A stretch of DNA of 64,000 nt from Cyanophora paradoxa (taxonomy: Eukaryota > Glaucocystophyceae > Cyanophorales > Cyanophoraceae), in NCBI GenBank assembly GCA_004431415.1, contig QPMI01000643.1, positions 62,001 through 126,000 on the forward strand, read 5' to 3'. Below are positions 49,871 through 59,465 of this stretch, in pieces. Within the stretch, counting starts at the first letter, position 1, and each line of letters starts with the position of its first letter. The notes below the pieces were generated by a model that was given only the letters and a program-made list of their open reading frames with translations, was not told the DNA's origin and made no database searches. The position numbers and the translations under genes were made by a program.

Positions 49871-50737
49871 TGCGCGCGCGAAGCGATTCCAAGACTAAAT
49901 CCAAGTTCATGAATCATGGCCATGGTCAAGCGAATTCGAAGCGGCTGGCCGATCCGCCGGACCGGGGTACAGCGCGCGCATACCAGAATAGCCAATCAGA
50001 ATAATCGGTCACCTGATCCCCAGAATAATAATTAAAGATGTGTGTACCCCGTGTACGTATATGTGTGCGGGCCGCACGGCCCGCTCCGGGGCCCGGGCCA
50101 GGCCGGCGGCGGCCCCGGGCCCCAGTACCGTACACCGGTGCAGTACTAGTGTTGGGTAAAGTTTATTCCCCCAAAATTGCCCTGAAAACTTTCTGCAATT
50201 TTTTTTTTGGTGAATTACCGGCCACAGTCTCTAGACACCAGCACTGCGGGGGCTGCCCAGGGGGCATAAAGACAAAAAAGCAAAATAACTAAGACAAGAG
50301 CACGAAGAAAGATAAGACAAAGAGCCAAAATCGACAATAAAAAAGGAAAGACACAGAGCTCGAGACAGATCGATTGCGAGAAGAGACGATAAATCGAGCA
50401 GATCTAGGGACAGAGGATAACTTTTTTTTGAGTTTTCCGTAGTTTATTAGGGGACAGAGCCCCTGGTACACAAAAAACATCGTTTTCTGTCTACCCTAGG
50501 CCTAGGTCTACCCTAGGCCAACTAATATACTTTAGCCTAGTCTACTCCCCACTATTGGGTCTCCGACTAGGCGCCCCAAGGGCTATACCCTATTGCGAGC
50601 CCCGCCCCCTCTACCCTTGAGGCGGCTCTCTCGGAGCCTCCCCCCCGCGACGGGCCAGGGCCGGTCACGATGGGGTGGGGTAGAGAGGTGGCAGGGGGCT
50701 GGGGCCGGGGAGATTGTTGGGCTGGCAGGCTCAGGGT
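49871..50737. other. Intergenic stretch with no recognised gene
   Basis: This contains AT-rich and A-rich pieces, T runs near 50199 and 50423, and repeated CCCTAGGCC/GGTCTACCCTAGGCC phrases at 50490-50520. The T run at 50423 could mark the 3' tail of the minus-strand retroelement, but this is not certain. Confidence 0.4.
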
Positions 50738-53398
50738 TTAAAGCCAAGCGGCGAGATCCCAAAGATGAGAAGAGAGAGGAGGAGATCTCCGCGGTGGTAC
50801 CTCACGTGTTCCCGTGCAGGACAGAGGAGCGGGCGTGGAAGGCGGTGGAGGTGGCGGTGTCGGTGGAGCGACAGGGAACAGATGGGACAGGTTGCTGGAG
50901 GGGCGAGATGGGGAGGGTGGAGCTGGAGAGCCCGTTTCGAGAAGAGGAAGGGTGGAGGAGGGGAGGGTGCGGGGAGGAGGCTGGGGTGAGGGCCGGGCCT
51001 CTTCGGTGGGGAGGGCGGGGCGGCGGCCGGTCTTGTGGGGAGGCCGGTCTTGAGGTTCGGGAAGAGGCTCGGGCACAGCTGATGCGGCTGCGGACGACGC
51101 TCCATCCCGCCGCTGGGCGTGACCATGAGCAGCAGCAGGGGTGACGGAAGCTGCTGCAGCTGTTCTAGATCTGCGGGGGCGAGGTCCGGGTCCGGAATTA
51201 TTGCCTCGGGCTGCACGGAATCCCGCCGACTCTTGAATTTCTCGAAGGAGGCGCGGGCGTCGCGTCCGCACTGTTGCCGTGCCGTCGGCTTGTGCCACTG
51301 GTGTGTCAGGCGGGGGCACTTGCGTTGGCGGGCTGTCCTTTGGACTCTGGGGCCTAGCTATAGAGGTGTCGCTGACGGCCGACGGGCGCGGGCGGGGTTG
51401 GAAGAAGGTGCGGATGTCTGCTCGCGAGTTCCGGGCCGCAGGCCTTGGGGTAGGCTGCGCGCTCAGCGGGGGCCGGTATTGGGGTTCCGGTGCGGGCGTG
51501 ACTATTTTGGGCCTGGATGGGCCTGCAATGGCTTCATCTTGGGGGGCGCGGTCTGTCTCGCTGGTTTTGGGGGGCGACACTGGAGCGGTACATTTTCCTT
51601 TGCGTTTGTGCTGCGCCAGGGCTTCGGGGGAGGCAGCAGCGTAACCGCACCGGCAGCTGAGGGGGGCATCCCGTGGCAGTTCTCCCGGGGCCAGCGCAGC
51701 CACCGGTATTGCCCGGGGCTGCTCGGGCTGGGAGGCGGTGCTCGTGGGCGCCTCCGTATCCAAGGCCTGCGAGCCTAGAATCCGAGAAAGAATGAGGCCG
51801 CGCCAGGTGGCGCAGTTAGACACAGTGCCCGTGAAGGAGGGTGTGTAGGCCGTGGGGTCATGTTCCAGAGCACGGACAAGTATTTCGGCGAAGGCACAGA
51901 CGAAAATCCCGCAGTTGAAGCGATCGTTTTGGGCCGGGATGGGGAATCGGGTGGCTGAGGGGAGGGGCCAGGTGAGAGCGTCGTCGGCGCCGGTCGAGGA
52001 GCCTAGGGCTGCGCATTCGCGCTCCATGTTGAGCCATTTTAGGAGGGGCAGGAGTTGACGGCGGGCCTCTTCGGGGCCCGGGAGATTGTATCCATCGTAT
52101 AGTTCAGCACGGCGAGCACGGAGATGGAGGGCTGCAAGGATCCAGTGGCCCGGGGTGTGGATAGGGAAGAGTAATAGGTCATAGTCAAAGACATTAATTC
52201 CGCGCCCAGCGGTGCGACGGCGCAGGCGGGCGCTGCCCGCCGGCGTTATTGTCTGGGGAATAGCGGCGTAGAAAGTGTGCGGGAAAAGTAAGACGCGTCG
52301 GCGAGGGTTAATTTCTCCGCTCGCAAGAAGGTTTAGTCGGGCAAGGTAGTAGTTGATGACGTCGGCGTTCACCCAGGACGAGCCGTTCAGCGTGGCTAGG
52401 TCATGGAGCGATACGGAGGCACTGCCAAACAGTGCAGCGGGGCCGCTGCGGGCTGCCGGGAGCTCTCGGACTGCGCTGTTGGGTAGAGCGCGGGTAGGGG
52501 AGCGGCGTACTTGGGCCCAGGCGGCACGTAATGCAGGTGGGGACGGCGGAGCCGGCCACCCTGCATTACTGGCATTAATATTGGTGATGCTGTTAGCAGC
52601 TGCCGGCCTAGCTACAGGTCTAGGTCTCGGGCTCGAGCTCGGGGCGGCGGTAGGGGGCACCGGCGTTGCGGGTATCGCTGTTGTAGGGGGGGCCGTGGCC
52701 GGCCACGGTGCTGGGGGAGCAGCGCGGGTTCGAGAGCGGCGCGACTGGCTGACTAATTGTAGGTCTGATGAGAGGGTGAGCTGGCCGTTGGGTATCCGTC
52801 GACGCGGGGCCGGGGCCACCACGGTCGAGGGGCTCGTGGGCTCATCCCTAATCCTGGCTGGCATCGACCTCGCCGGTGAGGGCTCAGCAGGGCGCGAGGG
52901 TCGAGGTGCATGAGTTTGGCGGCGAGTAATCCCGTGTCGGCGTTGCCAGGACTGGACTTCGCTATTGCGAGCCTTCCAGATTGCTTGGGTGTAGTCTATG
53001 ATGGTGGCCATAATTGCGTTGGCGCATTTAAGCGCCGCCGGTCTACGTACATCTAAGTAAATCAGGGCAGGGATGAGGCTACGAGGAAGGAGGAGCCTGA
53101 CGGTGTGGCGGGGAGAATCGCAGGCAAGGTCGGCGAAGAGTTTGCTGCCGAGGCTTTGCCACTGATCGGGCAGGCCATAGAGTGGCTGCGTGAGGTGCGA
53201 AGGAAGGGGGCCCGGCCGTTGGCGCTGACGCTCTGACCATCCCCAGTTTGCATCGTCAGCCAGTGCAAAGGCCGGGAACAGTTGGCGCAGCAACAGTCCG
53301 TCCTGGCGCAGGGCCGGGGGCAGCTTGTAGGCTGGGTCGCCAGCTGCAGCCGCATCGACTGCAGTTTTTAGGCGTTGAGACGATATGGTTTCGTACAA
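50738..53398 (-). CDS. Retrotransposon C-terminal ORF with Ulp1 (C48) cysteine protease
   Basis: This 886-residue frame starts in a region typical of the end of plant-type LINE ORFs (IMATIIDYTQAIWKARN, about residue 140). A Pro/Ala/Arg-rich linker follows, then a Ulp1/SUMO-protease-like domain at residues 330-520: FDYDLLLFPIHTPGHWIL (catalytic His near 416), ELYDGYNLPG (Asp near 434), and PAQNDRFNCGIFVC (Gln near 490, Cys near 496). All catalytic residues are present. The last 300 residues are low-complexity and Pro-rich with a possible CxC-x-H zinc pattern near residue 560 (CRCGYAAASPEALAQHKR). The first Met may be internal to a longer polyprotein. Expected activity is isopeptide or polyprotein cleavage; the substrate is unknown. 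Confidence 0.7.
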   Translation of the reverse strand: MYETISSQRLKTAVDAAAAGDPAYKLPPALRQDGLLLRQLFPAFALADDANWGWSERQRQRPGPLPSHLTQPLYGLPDQWQSLGSKLFADLACDSPRHTVRLLLPRSLIPALIYLDVRRPAALKCANAIMATIIDYTQAIWKARNSEVQSWQRRHGITRRQTHAPRPSRPAEPSPARSMPARIRDEPTSPSTVVAPAPRRRIPNGQLTLSSDLQLVSQSRRSRTRAAPPAPWPATAPPTTAIPATPVPPTAAPSSSPRPRPVARPAAANSITNINASNAGWPAPPSPPALRAAWAQVRRSPTRALPNSAVRELPAARSGPAALFGSASVSLHDLATLNGSSWVNADVINYYLARLNLLASGEINPRRRVLLFPHTFYAAIPQTITPAGSARLRRRTAGRGINVFDYDLLLFPIHTPGHWILAALHLRARRAELYDGYNLPGPEEARRQLLPLLKWLNMERECAALGSSTGADDALTWPLPSATRFPIPAQNDRFNCGIFVCAFAEILVRALEHDPTAYTPSFTGTVSNCATWRGLILSRILGSQALDTEAPTSTASQPEQPRAIPVAALAPGELPRDAPLSCRCGYAAASPEALAQHKRKGKCTAPVSPPKTSETDRAPQDEAIAGPSRPKIVTPAPEPQYRPPLSAQPTPRPAARNSRADIRTFFQPRPRPSAVSDTSIARPQSPKDSPPTQVPPPDTPVAQADGTATVRTRRPRLLREIQESAGFRAARGNNSGPGPRPRRSRTAAAASVTPAAAHGHAQRRDGASSAAASAVPEPLPEPQDRPPHKTGRRPALPTEEARPSPQPPPRTLPSSTLPLLETGSPAPPSPSRPSSNLSHLFPVAPPTPPPPPPSTPAPLSCTGTREVPPRRSPPLSSHLWDLAAWL

Positions 53399-53411
53399 TA
53401 GGTTGAATATC

Positions 53412-54050
53412 TTAGTTTGGGCTTCGATACGGAGGGTGCGTGTTGCTGGCAGAGACCAAAGGCGTGGTCGTGGGTTTCAGGCGTCCCGCTAACGATAGGG
53501 GGGGCCGCGGTGCCTGGCGTGCGTCTCGTGCGGCCGGGTCGCCGTTGGGGCCGTTCCGGATCCCACCGTCTTCCTCGGGGTCGGACGCAGGCGGCTGCCA
53601 TGGCGGGGCTGGGGTGGGCCGGCCGTCTGGGCCTAGCACGGACGCGCAGCCTGCGCGAACACAGAGTCCATTTGGATTTATTGCACTATAGAGATGGGGA
53701 GCGTCCCGGGCACGTTCACCCATGAGGGGTGCGAGTCCGGAGCTGAATTTCGTGATTTGAGCAAGCCTCGCATTCAGGGGGTGCGATGCATCGCGGGAGA
53801 GCCCTTTCTTGCGGTATTCGCGGGCGAGGCGCGCACGGTCGACCGGACTGCCCAAATGGCATTTTTCGGTTGCAAGGAGACGGGAGAAGTTCCGAAATTC
53901 GCACGTATTTTTTACGTGTGCTCGCGGGTCAGACTCAACTCTGTAAACTCTACGAGTGTCGTAGTTCTCGTTCCAGCAGCGCGGGGGCGAAAAGAGTAGG
54001 ACCATGTCAAATCCGCCAGGGGAAAGACCGGCTCCCGGCGGGCGTGCCAC
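53412..54050 (-). pseudogene. Retrotransposon zinc-binding region after RNase H
   Basis: This frame contains ARLAQITKFSSGLAPLM and NGLCVRAGC (about 53650). The remaining zinc-binding part, PETHDHAFGLCQQ, is in an overlapping frame at about 53450-53490. The C-x4-C...H-x4-C layout is the usual zinc motif downstream of RNase H in non-LTR elements, split here by another frameshift. Confidence 0.5.
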
Positions 54051-55494
54051 GCGCGTTTTGATGCAACTGTTGCGGCCGGGGACGGGTCTTCGGGGTCAGA
54101 TTGCCAGGCTGCTTCCTCAGGGTCAGCCCAGGAAGAAAGTTCCCGGCCGTCGAGTGCCTGCCGGGAGAGGTCTGCGCTGGGGTGCAGAGCCAGTGCCGCA
54201 GCGGCGAGGCGGTCGGCTCGTGCGTTGTCCCGATCAAATGCACGGTTTGGAACCCGTTCTTCTTCCACCAGCAGGGGCAGGCTTGGTAGTCCTGGTGTAT
54301 GCTGACCTAGCGCAGCCCGGGCTTCGCGCCGCCTCTGTCGTTCTGCTCGCCTGGAGGCACGAGACGCTTGCTGCATTTGGTGGACGGCTCGGCGGGCGTT
54401 CCGACGGTGGATGTGGGCAGTGCCCGCGCGAAGGTGCTCGGAGATATAGTTGTAGGCGCCGGTTAGCGGGTTCGCGCGCCCTTCGTATACTCCCGTGCCG
54501 GGGCCATATTGAGCTATCAGTTCCGCCTCCGTAGGTTCGGGAGCGACCGGGTCTCGGTCAGAGAGGTAGGATTCGTATGAGTCTGCGTCTGATTCCGAGT
54601 CGTGGTCGGCCACTTCAGCGGGGCGGCAGCCGGGCGCGGGCGGCGCCGAGTTATATATTCTTTCTGGTGGGCTTTGACTTTGACAAGACGTTCTTCGTAT
54701 AGCATTCTGTCGGGTGCCACGGCCCTTGCTAGTGCAAGCCGGATGCACTGCACCTCAGCATACGCTTTAAGGTGATGGGAGTACGAGGCTCGAATGCAGC
54801 TGCGAAGGGTGGCGGTGGCGCGATGCGAGACGTACTTGGAATAGTCCGCCATTGCAGTGAAGCTGTCAGTTTTCACTGTGCAGCCTTCGGGAGAGAGCAG
54901 CAGGGCGGACAGGACGGCGAGGAGCTCGCCTTTGTTATTGTTCACTGTGCCAGGACACGGGGCCACGAAAAAGTCGCTGCCGTCGGTCGGGATGGCGTCT
55001 GCAAGGCCGCGAAGTTTCGCCACCTGGTCAGTATCGACGCCGGTTGTGCCCAGCCGGTCAGCTAGTGCGTGAATTTGTTGACGGAGGGCTATCCCTCGCT
55101 GCGTGCGGGCAGCTTCGTCAGCTAGTGAGGCCGGGTTGCTCTCACGGGGCCAGACGCCAGCGTAGGCCGTGAGTGCAGCTTCTGAGGCGGCGTCCATGGT
55201 ACTGGCATCCGTGGCTGCGAGTCGGCGCTCGCGGTCGAGCGGGAGGGAGGTGCGGCCGAGCTCCGCGGCAATCAGGTTCCAAAATGGGTCAGCATACTCT
55301 GACGATGGGATGCAGAAGTCGCTCAACTGTCGGCGTTGGGGGTAGGCCCGAGGCGCTGTCGGCGGGGGGACGGTCCCAGGGTCGCGAGCGGCGACTCCAT
55401 CTGGCCGCTGGGGCGCCGCGTGATCATCTGGATCATAATTCCAGTCCTGTTCCCACGGGGGAGGAAATGAGTGTCGCGGAACTCGGGCCACCAC
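53912..55494 (-). pseudogene. Retrotransposon RNase H domain (frameshifted)
   Basis: Frame 54517-55494 holds the first catalytic residues: D in TDAST (about 55200), E in NNNKGELLAVLSALLL (about 54935) and D in VKTDSFTAM (about 54870), then VKVKAHQK (about 54675). Frame 53912-54748 holds the end of the domain, NRAFDRDNARADRLA (about 54230). The two overlap and need one frameshift near 54640-54670. About 150 residues of acidic and basic low-complexity sequence are inserted between the AHQ motif and the last conserved Asp, which is unusual for RNase H. The role would be removal of RNA during retrotransposition. Confidence 0.7.
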
Positions 55495-56384
55495 GTTATT
55501 TTATCTTCAAGGAAAATGCGAGCATGCTCGGCGACACGGCCTGACCGCGACTCGGGGACCAGGCTCTGAAGTCGGGCGGGGTAGATGTAGGCTGTGTCTT
55601 CGGTCCAGCGGCACCGTTGGGAGGCCGGGTCTGAGTGGTCACATGCGCGGCGGAGAGCCTCTGCTTCCGGCGTTTTCGCTGTGAAGCGGCTGTCGCATTC
55701 TTTGGGATCCATTATGCAGCGGAAGAAGGAGACGGGTTCGCCGGTGGTGTCATATATGTGGTCCTCTCGGTCGTCCTGGCCTTTGTCTCGGCGGACCCAG
55801 TGTTCGAGCTCAACTAGGACGCGTTCTCTGCCGTCGTCAGCGTCAGTTGTCCGCCGGATATTGCAGATGCGTCCTAGATACGCTTCCGTTGTCCAAACGA
55901 AGCCGCCGACTTTGTACTGGGGCGAGAGCAGGCCGGCTTCAAGAAGGGTACGTTGGGCTGCAGCCGGATTTTGCGCAGGCTGCAGGTGCATGGGGAAGCG
56001 GAGACGACGGGGGATGGCGCGCGGGCCGACGGGCTGACATATTGCTCGGGTGAACGACGGGAACCAGGAGGGAGGTCTATTGAGTCGCTGTTTAATTTTC
56101 CCGCTGCCCCATAAGCTAATCCAGTCGAGCACACTGACGCCGTCGGGCCCCGTGACGTCAGCAGCTGTGAGGATATCGTGGCGCCAAAGGAATGGTGCAG
56201 CCTCACGCAGGAGGCGCGGGGGGAGCAGTGTTGTGAGCACAAAGCGGCGTTCGAGCTGCGGGTGAGGCAGGGCCGGAACGAGATAGTCCTTGCCTGAGTC
56301 GAGTTTGTAGCCGGCGCGGGTCAGATTTCGCGCTACAGCTAGTGCAAAATTGTCTCTGTAGGCTGCGGGGCCCAGCTGTAACAC
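55323..56384 (-). pseudogene. Retrotransposon ORF fragment: region between RT and RNase H
   Basis: This frame of about 350 residues has no catalytic motif of its own. Features such as LLREAAPFLWRHDILTAADV and SVLDWISLWGSGK look like the helical linker after the reverse transcriptase in RNase-H-bearing non-LTR elements. The frame is open into the palindrome at 56381, and the apparent start there is a GTG inside the viral palindrome, so the true upstream part is missing. Confidence 0.6.
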
Positions 56385-56475
56385 ATATGTATAAACTTAT
56401 TTAAATCCCTCGTTCATCTCGATCGCTTCGCGATCTCGATTCACTCAGGATTTAAATAAGTTTATACATATGTGT
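56381..56475. repeat. Perfect 28-bp-arm palindrome at the left boundary of element B
   Basis: Arms 56381-56408 and 56448-56475 are perfect reverse complements, begin ACACATA and end CC. The 39-nt spacer holds an inner hairpin, GATCGC-TTC-GCGATC. By my count the arm agrees at 18 of 28 positions with that at 9058. The retrotransposon frame ends directly at its outer edge. Confidence 0.9.
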
Positions 56476-56786
56476 CAAAATTAATACTAAAATACGTATT
56501 TATCGATTAAATTCTTTAACTTTTTTATGCAAACTTTGTATAAATTAATGCAAACTTTGTATTAAAAATGAAAAACGCGTTTAACTTTATGCATATTAAC
56601 GATTGAATCAATTGATCTTATATCGATTGATTATGTTCTTTGTCGATTACATATATAACTGCGATTAATTTGCATTAAACTACTTAAAGAACGAAATAAT
56701 CGCGATTAAATTGCATAAATTCGCATAAACTCGATATATCTCTCTGGTATTGAAGTAGACCACCGCCCATTCTGTATCGAAAAACG

Positions 56787-57060
56787 CAAAAAGTGTCACA
56801 GAGTTGCATTGTGTCCAATTAAACAATCGATGAGATTGCTGATTTGCATTTGTGCACCCAAAAACTGTCACAGAGTTGCATTATCTCCAATTAAACAATC
56901 GATTATAATGGGATGGGCACTTTTGCACCCAAAAAGTGTCACATAGTTGCATGGTCTCCAATTAAACAATCGATGGGATTGCGGATTTACATTTTTGCAC
57001 CGAAAAAGTGTCACAGAGTTGCATGGTCTCCAATTGAACAATCGATTAGATTGCATATGT
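56787..57060. repeat. Four tandem copies of a roughly 71-bp repeat
   Basis: Copies start near 56787, 56860, 56931 and 57002. Each holds GTGTCACAGAGTTGCAT, then CTCCAATTAAACAATCGAT and a TTTGCACC segment. The apparent small ORFs on the minus strand are translations of this repeat, not genes. Confidence 0.85.
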
Positions 57061-57157
57061 TCTATAAAACAGAATAAATGAATTCAAGTGTGACAGGTAG
57101 TATTCAAATGATATTCAGTAAGAGATAGTTTTGTTTTTGAGAAAGTCAGTAAGAGGG

Positions 57158-57600
57158 GTGGAATGTCTGTGACGCCTGTGACGGCTGTGACGCCTGTTTT
57201 CAGAAGTCTGTCATTTTTGAAAATTTTAAAAAGTTTGAAAGTAGGTGTCACAGGCGTCACAGGCGTCACACTCAATTAAATTAGGTGTCACAGCGAAATT
57301 GCAGACCATTTCCAGTAAGACAACTTCGCATTTTCAAAAAGGTTGATTAATGGATAGTGTTTTGTAGGTGTCAGAGGTGTCACAAGACGGATTTCAGTAA
57401 GACAAGAATATATTTTCGAAAATCTCAGTAAGAGAAAGAGATTCCATTGTTAATTGGGTGTGACGCCTGTGACGGCTGTGACGGCTGTTTTCAGAAGTCT
57501 GTAATTTTTGAAAATTTTAAAAAAAAGTTTGAAAGTAGGCGTCACAGGCGTCACAGGCGTCACAGTCAATTAAAGAGGCGTCACAGTCAATTAAATAGGT
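57158..57600. repeat. Two hairpin units built from TGTGACGCC motifs
   Basis: Units at about 57165-57272 and 57458-57570 each have a left arm TGTGACGCCTGTGACGGC..., a loop of about 60 nt with TTTTGAAAATTTTAAAA, and a right arm GTCACAGGCGTCACAGGCG. The two units are near-identical direct repeats. Extra GTGTCACA words lie between and after them. Confidence 0.85.
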
Positions 57601-57808
57601 GTCACACCCGATTATCTGACCATTTTCAGTAAGACCATCTGAAATTCTGAATTTCTCAGTGTCAACTAACTCGGAAATCGCAATACTCTATGTTTCTCCG
57701 ATTTCTCCAACCCTGAAAACACACCTGTTATTCTCTCATCTATCTCATGAGATACTCTCGTTTCGCCAAAAATTGACAAACGATTTCCCATCATGCTGTA
57801 AAGGAAAC

Positions 57809-58075
57809 ATGCCGATTAACCAGCAATATCACAATTTCCATGGGACTTACATCTTGATTGTGAATAGAATGCAAGATCATTATGAGATCTTTCAAGAGAT
57901 GGGATTGCGAATTACAAGGAGATCAACTCTTTGTAGATTCTTGAAAAAGAATGGTGCTAAATGGGATAAGACAATTCGCCGATGGTATACAGAGGATGCT
58001 AAGAGTCCCCTTCTTAATATTTTCGAGACAGATGGGGAGTTTTTCTATCAGGATCGGTTTAATCATTACCAATAG
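57809..58075 (+). CDS. Small hypothetical protein of element B
   Basis: The ATG at 57809 gives an 88-residue basic protein (MPINQQYHNFHGTY...). It includes ILIVNRMQDHYEIFQEMGL and KKNGAKWDKTIRRWY, and ends FYQDRFNHYQ. Composition looks coding, with balanced charged and aromatic residues, unlike the repeats around it. The frame is open further upstream, but that part looks non-coding. No family is recognised. A small DNA-binding protein is conceivable because it sits among repeated TGTGAC hairpins. Confidence 0.5.
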   Translation: MPINQQYHNFHGTYILIVNRMQDHYEIFQEMGLRITRRSTLCRFLKKNGAKWDKTIRRWYTEDAKSPLLNIFETDGEFFYQDRFNHYQ

Positions 58076-58116
58076 CCAAGAACTCCAACTGGAATGAGTT
58101 GTCTATTCCATTCATA

Positions 58117-58399
58117 ACACATAGTAAAATGCGGAGTTTTAACCCTCGGCTTATCTTAATTGATTTTGTTGATATATCTCGTATATTCTATTTCAATCAA
58201 TCGATAATCTGTGTGTATCTTATCGAATATTCAATTATTTCGATTATTTTGTATTCTTTTCGATATTTTATCGTAAATTTCTCTTATTTTCCGATTAGTC
58301 TTACTGAGTCTATCGATAATCTCTATATATTTCCGAATAATATAACTGAATCTCAATTAGATCTTGCCTCTGGTTAAAACTCCGCATTTTACTATGTGT
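58117..58399. repeat. 283-bp unit bounded by perfect 28-bp inverted repeats
   Basis: Arms 58117-58144 and 58372-58399 are perfect reverse complements beginning ACACATA and ending CC. The 227-bp interior is AT-rich, full of ATCGAT words, and has no convincing gene. This is the third member of the palindrome family and lies inside element B rather than at its edge. Confidence 0.9.
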
Positions 58400-58644
58400 G
58401 ATTGGTCTAAAAGTTAATTGATTTAATCGATATTATATTCATGTACTTTCTCGATTAAATTTATTTAAATTTAATTCATTTAATCGGAAACATATCGCTT
58501 AACTCGATTAAGATCCATAAATGATTCATTTGTTTATATTAACAAATAGATCTCTTATTGAATCCAATCGTAATTATACATGAAACTTATATGTTATTAT
58601 CATGTTTTAATGAGTCTAAGGGGGGACCCTTAGGAATTTAATGA

Positions 58645-58955
58645 ATAATTGGGTGTCACAGGTGTCACAGGTCCATCCCAAACTTTTGAAAATTCACTCT
58701 TTATAGGAGAAACTTTGGGATAAACCTGTGACACCTGTGACACATACCATATTCAGTAAGGACCTCTTTTATAATGAAAAACTCAGTCATAATCTTATCT
58801 ATGTATTTCTAATTAAATGAATAAATGATTTAATCGAGTGTCACAGGTGTCACAGGTCCATCCCAAACTTTTGGAAATTTACTCTTTATAGGAGAAACTT
58901 TGGGATAAACCTGTGACACCTGTGACACATACCATATTCAGTAAGGACCTCATAT
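58645..58955. repeat. Two direct copies of a TGTCACAGG hairpin
   Basis: Copies at about 58651-58766 and 58839-58953 repeat with a period near 187 bp. Each folds as TGTCACAGGTGTCACAGG, then ATCCCAAACTTT, a loop with CTCTTTATAGGAG, AAACTTTGGGAT and finally CCTGTGACACCTGTGACA. A shared tail CATACCATATTCAGTAAGG follows. Confidence 0.9.
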
Positions 58956-59465
58956 ATTGTTAAAATCTCAGTGTTAGTTGGTGTAGTTGATTCAAAAAAT
59001 GCATTTATACTCTGATTCATTGTTATTTCCTGTGAAATTTGAGTCAACTCAACCCACTTAGTCAACCCTTGCATTGAATTCGTAACAAAATCCATATACT
59101 ATTACTACTTTTACGATTAATATGAGTCAACCTTGAGTCCACTTAAATATAAATATAATATAATAGGGGGAATCTAGGGGAGATGCTTAGAAACATATGA
59201 ATTATTGAGCCTATGAGACTTACATCGTCACGCTAGCCTCGTTGAGAGGATTCCGAATCTGTTTTTATCTTTGTGAGATGATGAGTTGGTGAAGAGATAC
59301 ATGCTTTTTAGTGTTTTGTATGGGAGTTTTCGATATGACGTCATCATGACGTTGCATATGTATATGATATATATGACACACGGGCGGACTCGGGAGATTA
59401 TGACGATCACGGCGATGTGTTAATTGTCATATTGTTTATGTATATATATTTGGCGCAATCTGATT

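Larger units (their letters stand above)
50738..56380 (-). mobile_element. Non-LTR retrotransposon remnant, cut by element B
   Basis: Read on the minus strand, consecutive frames give a post-RT helical region, RNase H, a zinc-binding tail, an IWKARN segment and a C-terminal Ulp1 protease. At least three frameshifts separate them. The expected reverse transcriptase should lie upstream (above 56380), exactly where the boundary palindrome of element B begins, so the element was probably interrupted by that insertion. RT-plus-RNase H elements with an added cysteine protease are known among non-LTR retrotransposons, but I cannot name the clade. Confidence 0.7.

Noticed and set aside
50593-51778. 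Plus-strand ORFs over the Ulp1 region
   Set aside because: They are Gly/Arg-rich shadows of the minus-strand protease gene.
52353-52913. Plus-strand 186-codon ORF
   Set aside because: It is opposite the Pro/Ala linker of the retrotransposon ORF and has shadow-type composition.
58738-58765. Further ACACATA sites (58738, 58925, 60284) as members of the palindrome family
   Set aside because: None has an inverted partner within several hundred bases; the first two belong to the direct hairpin repeats.
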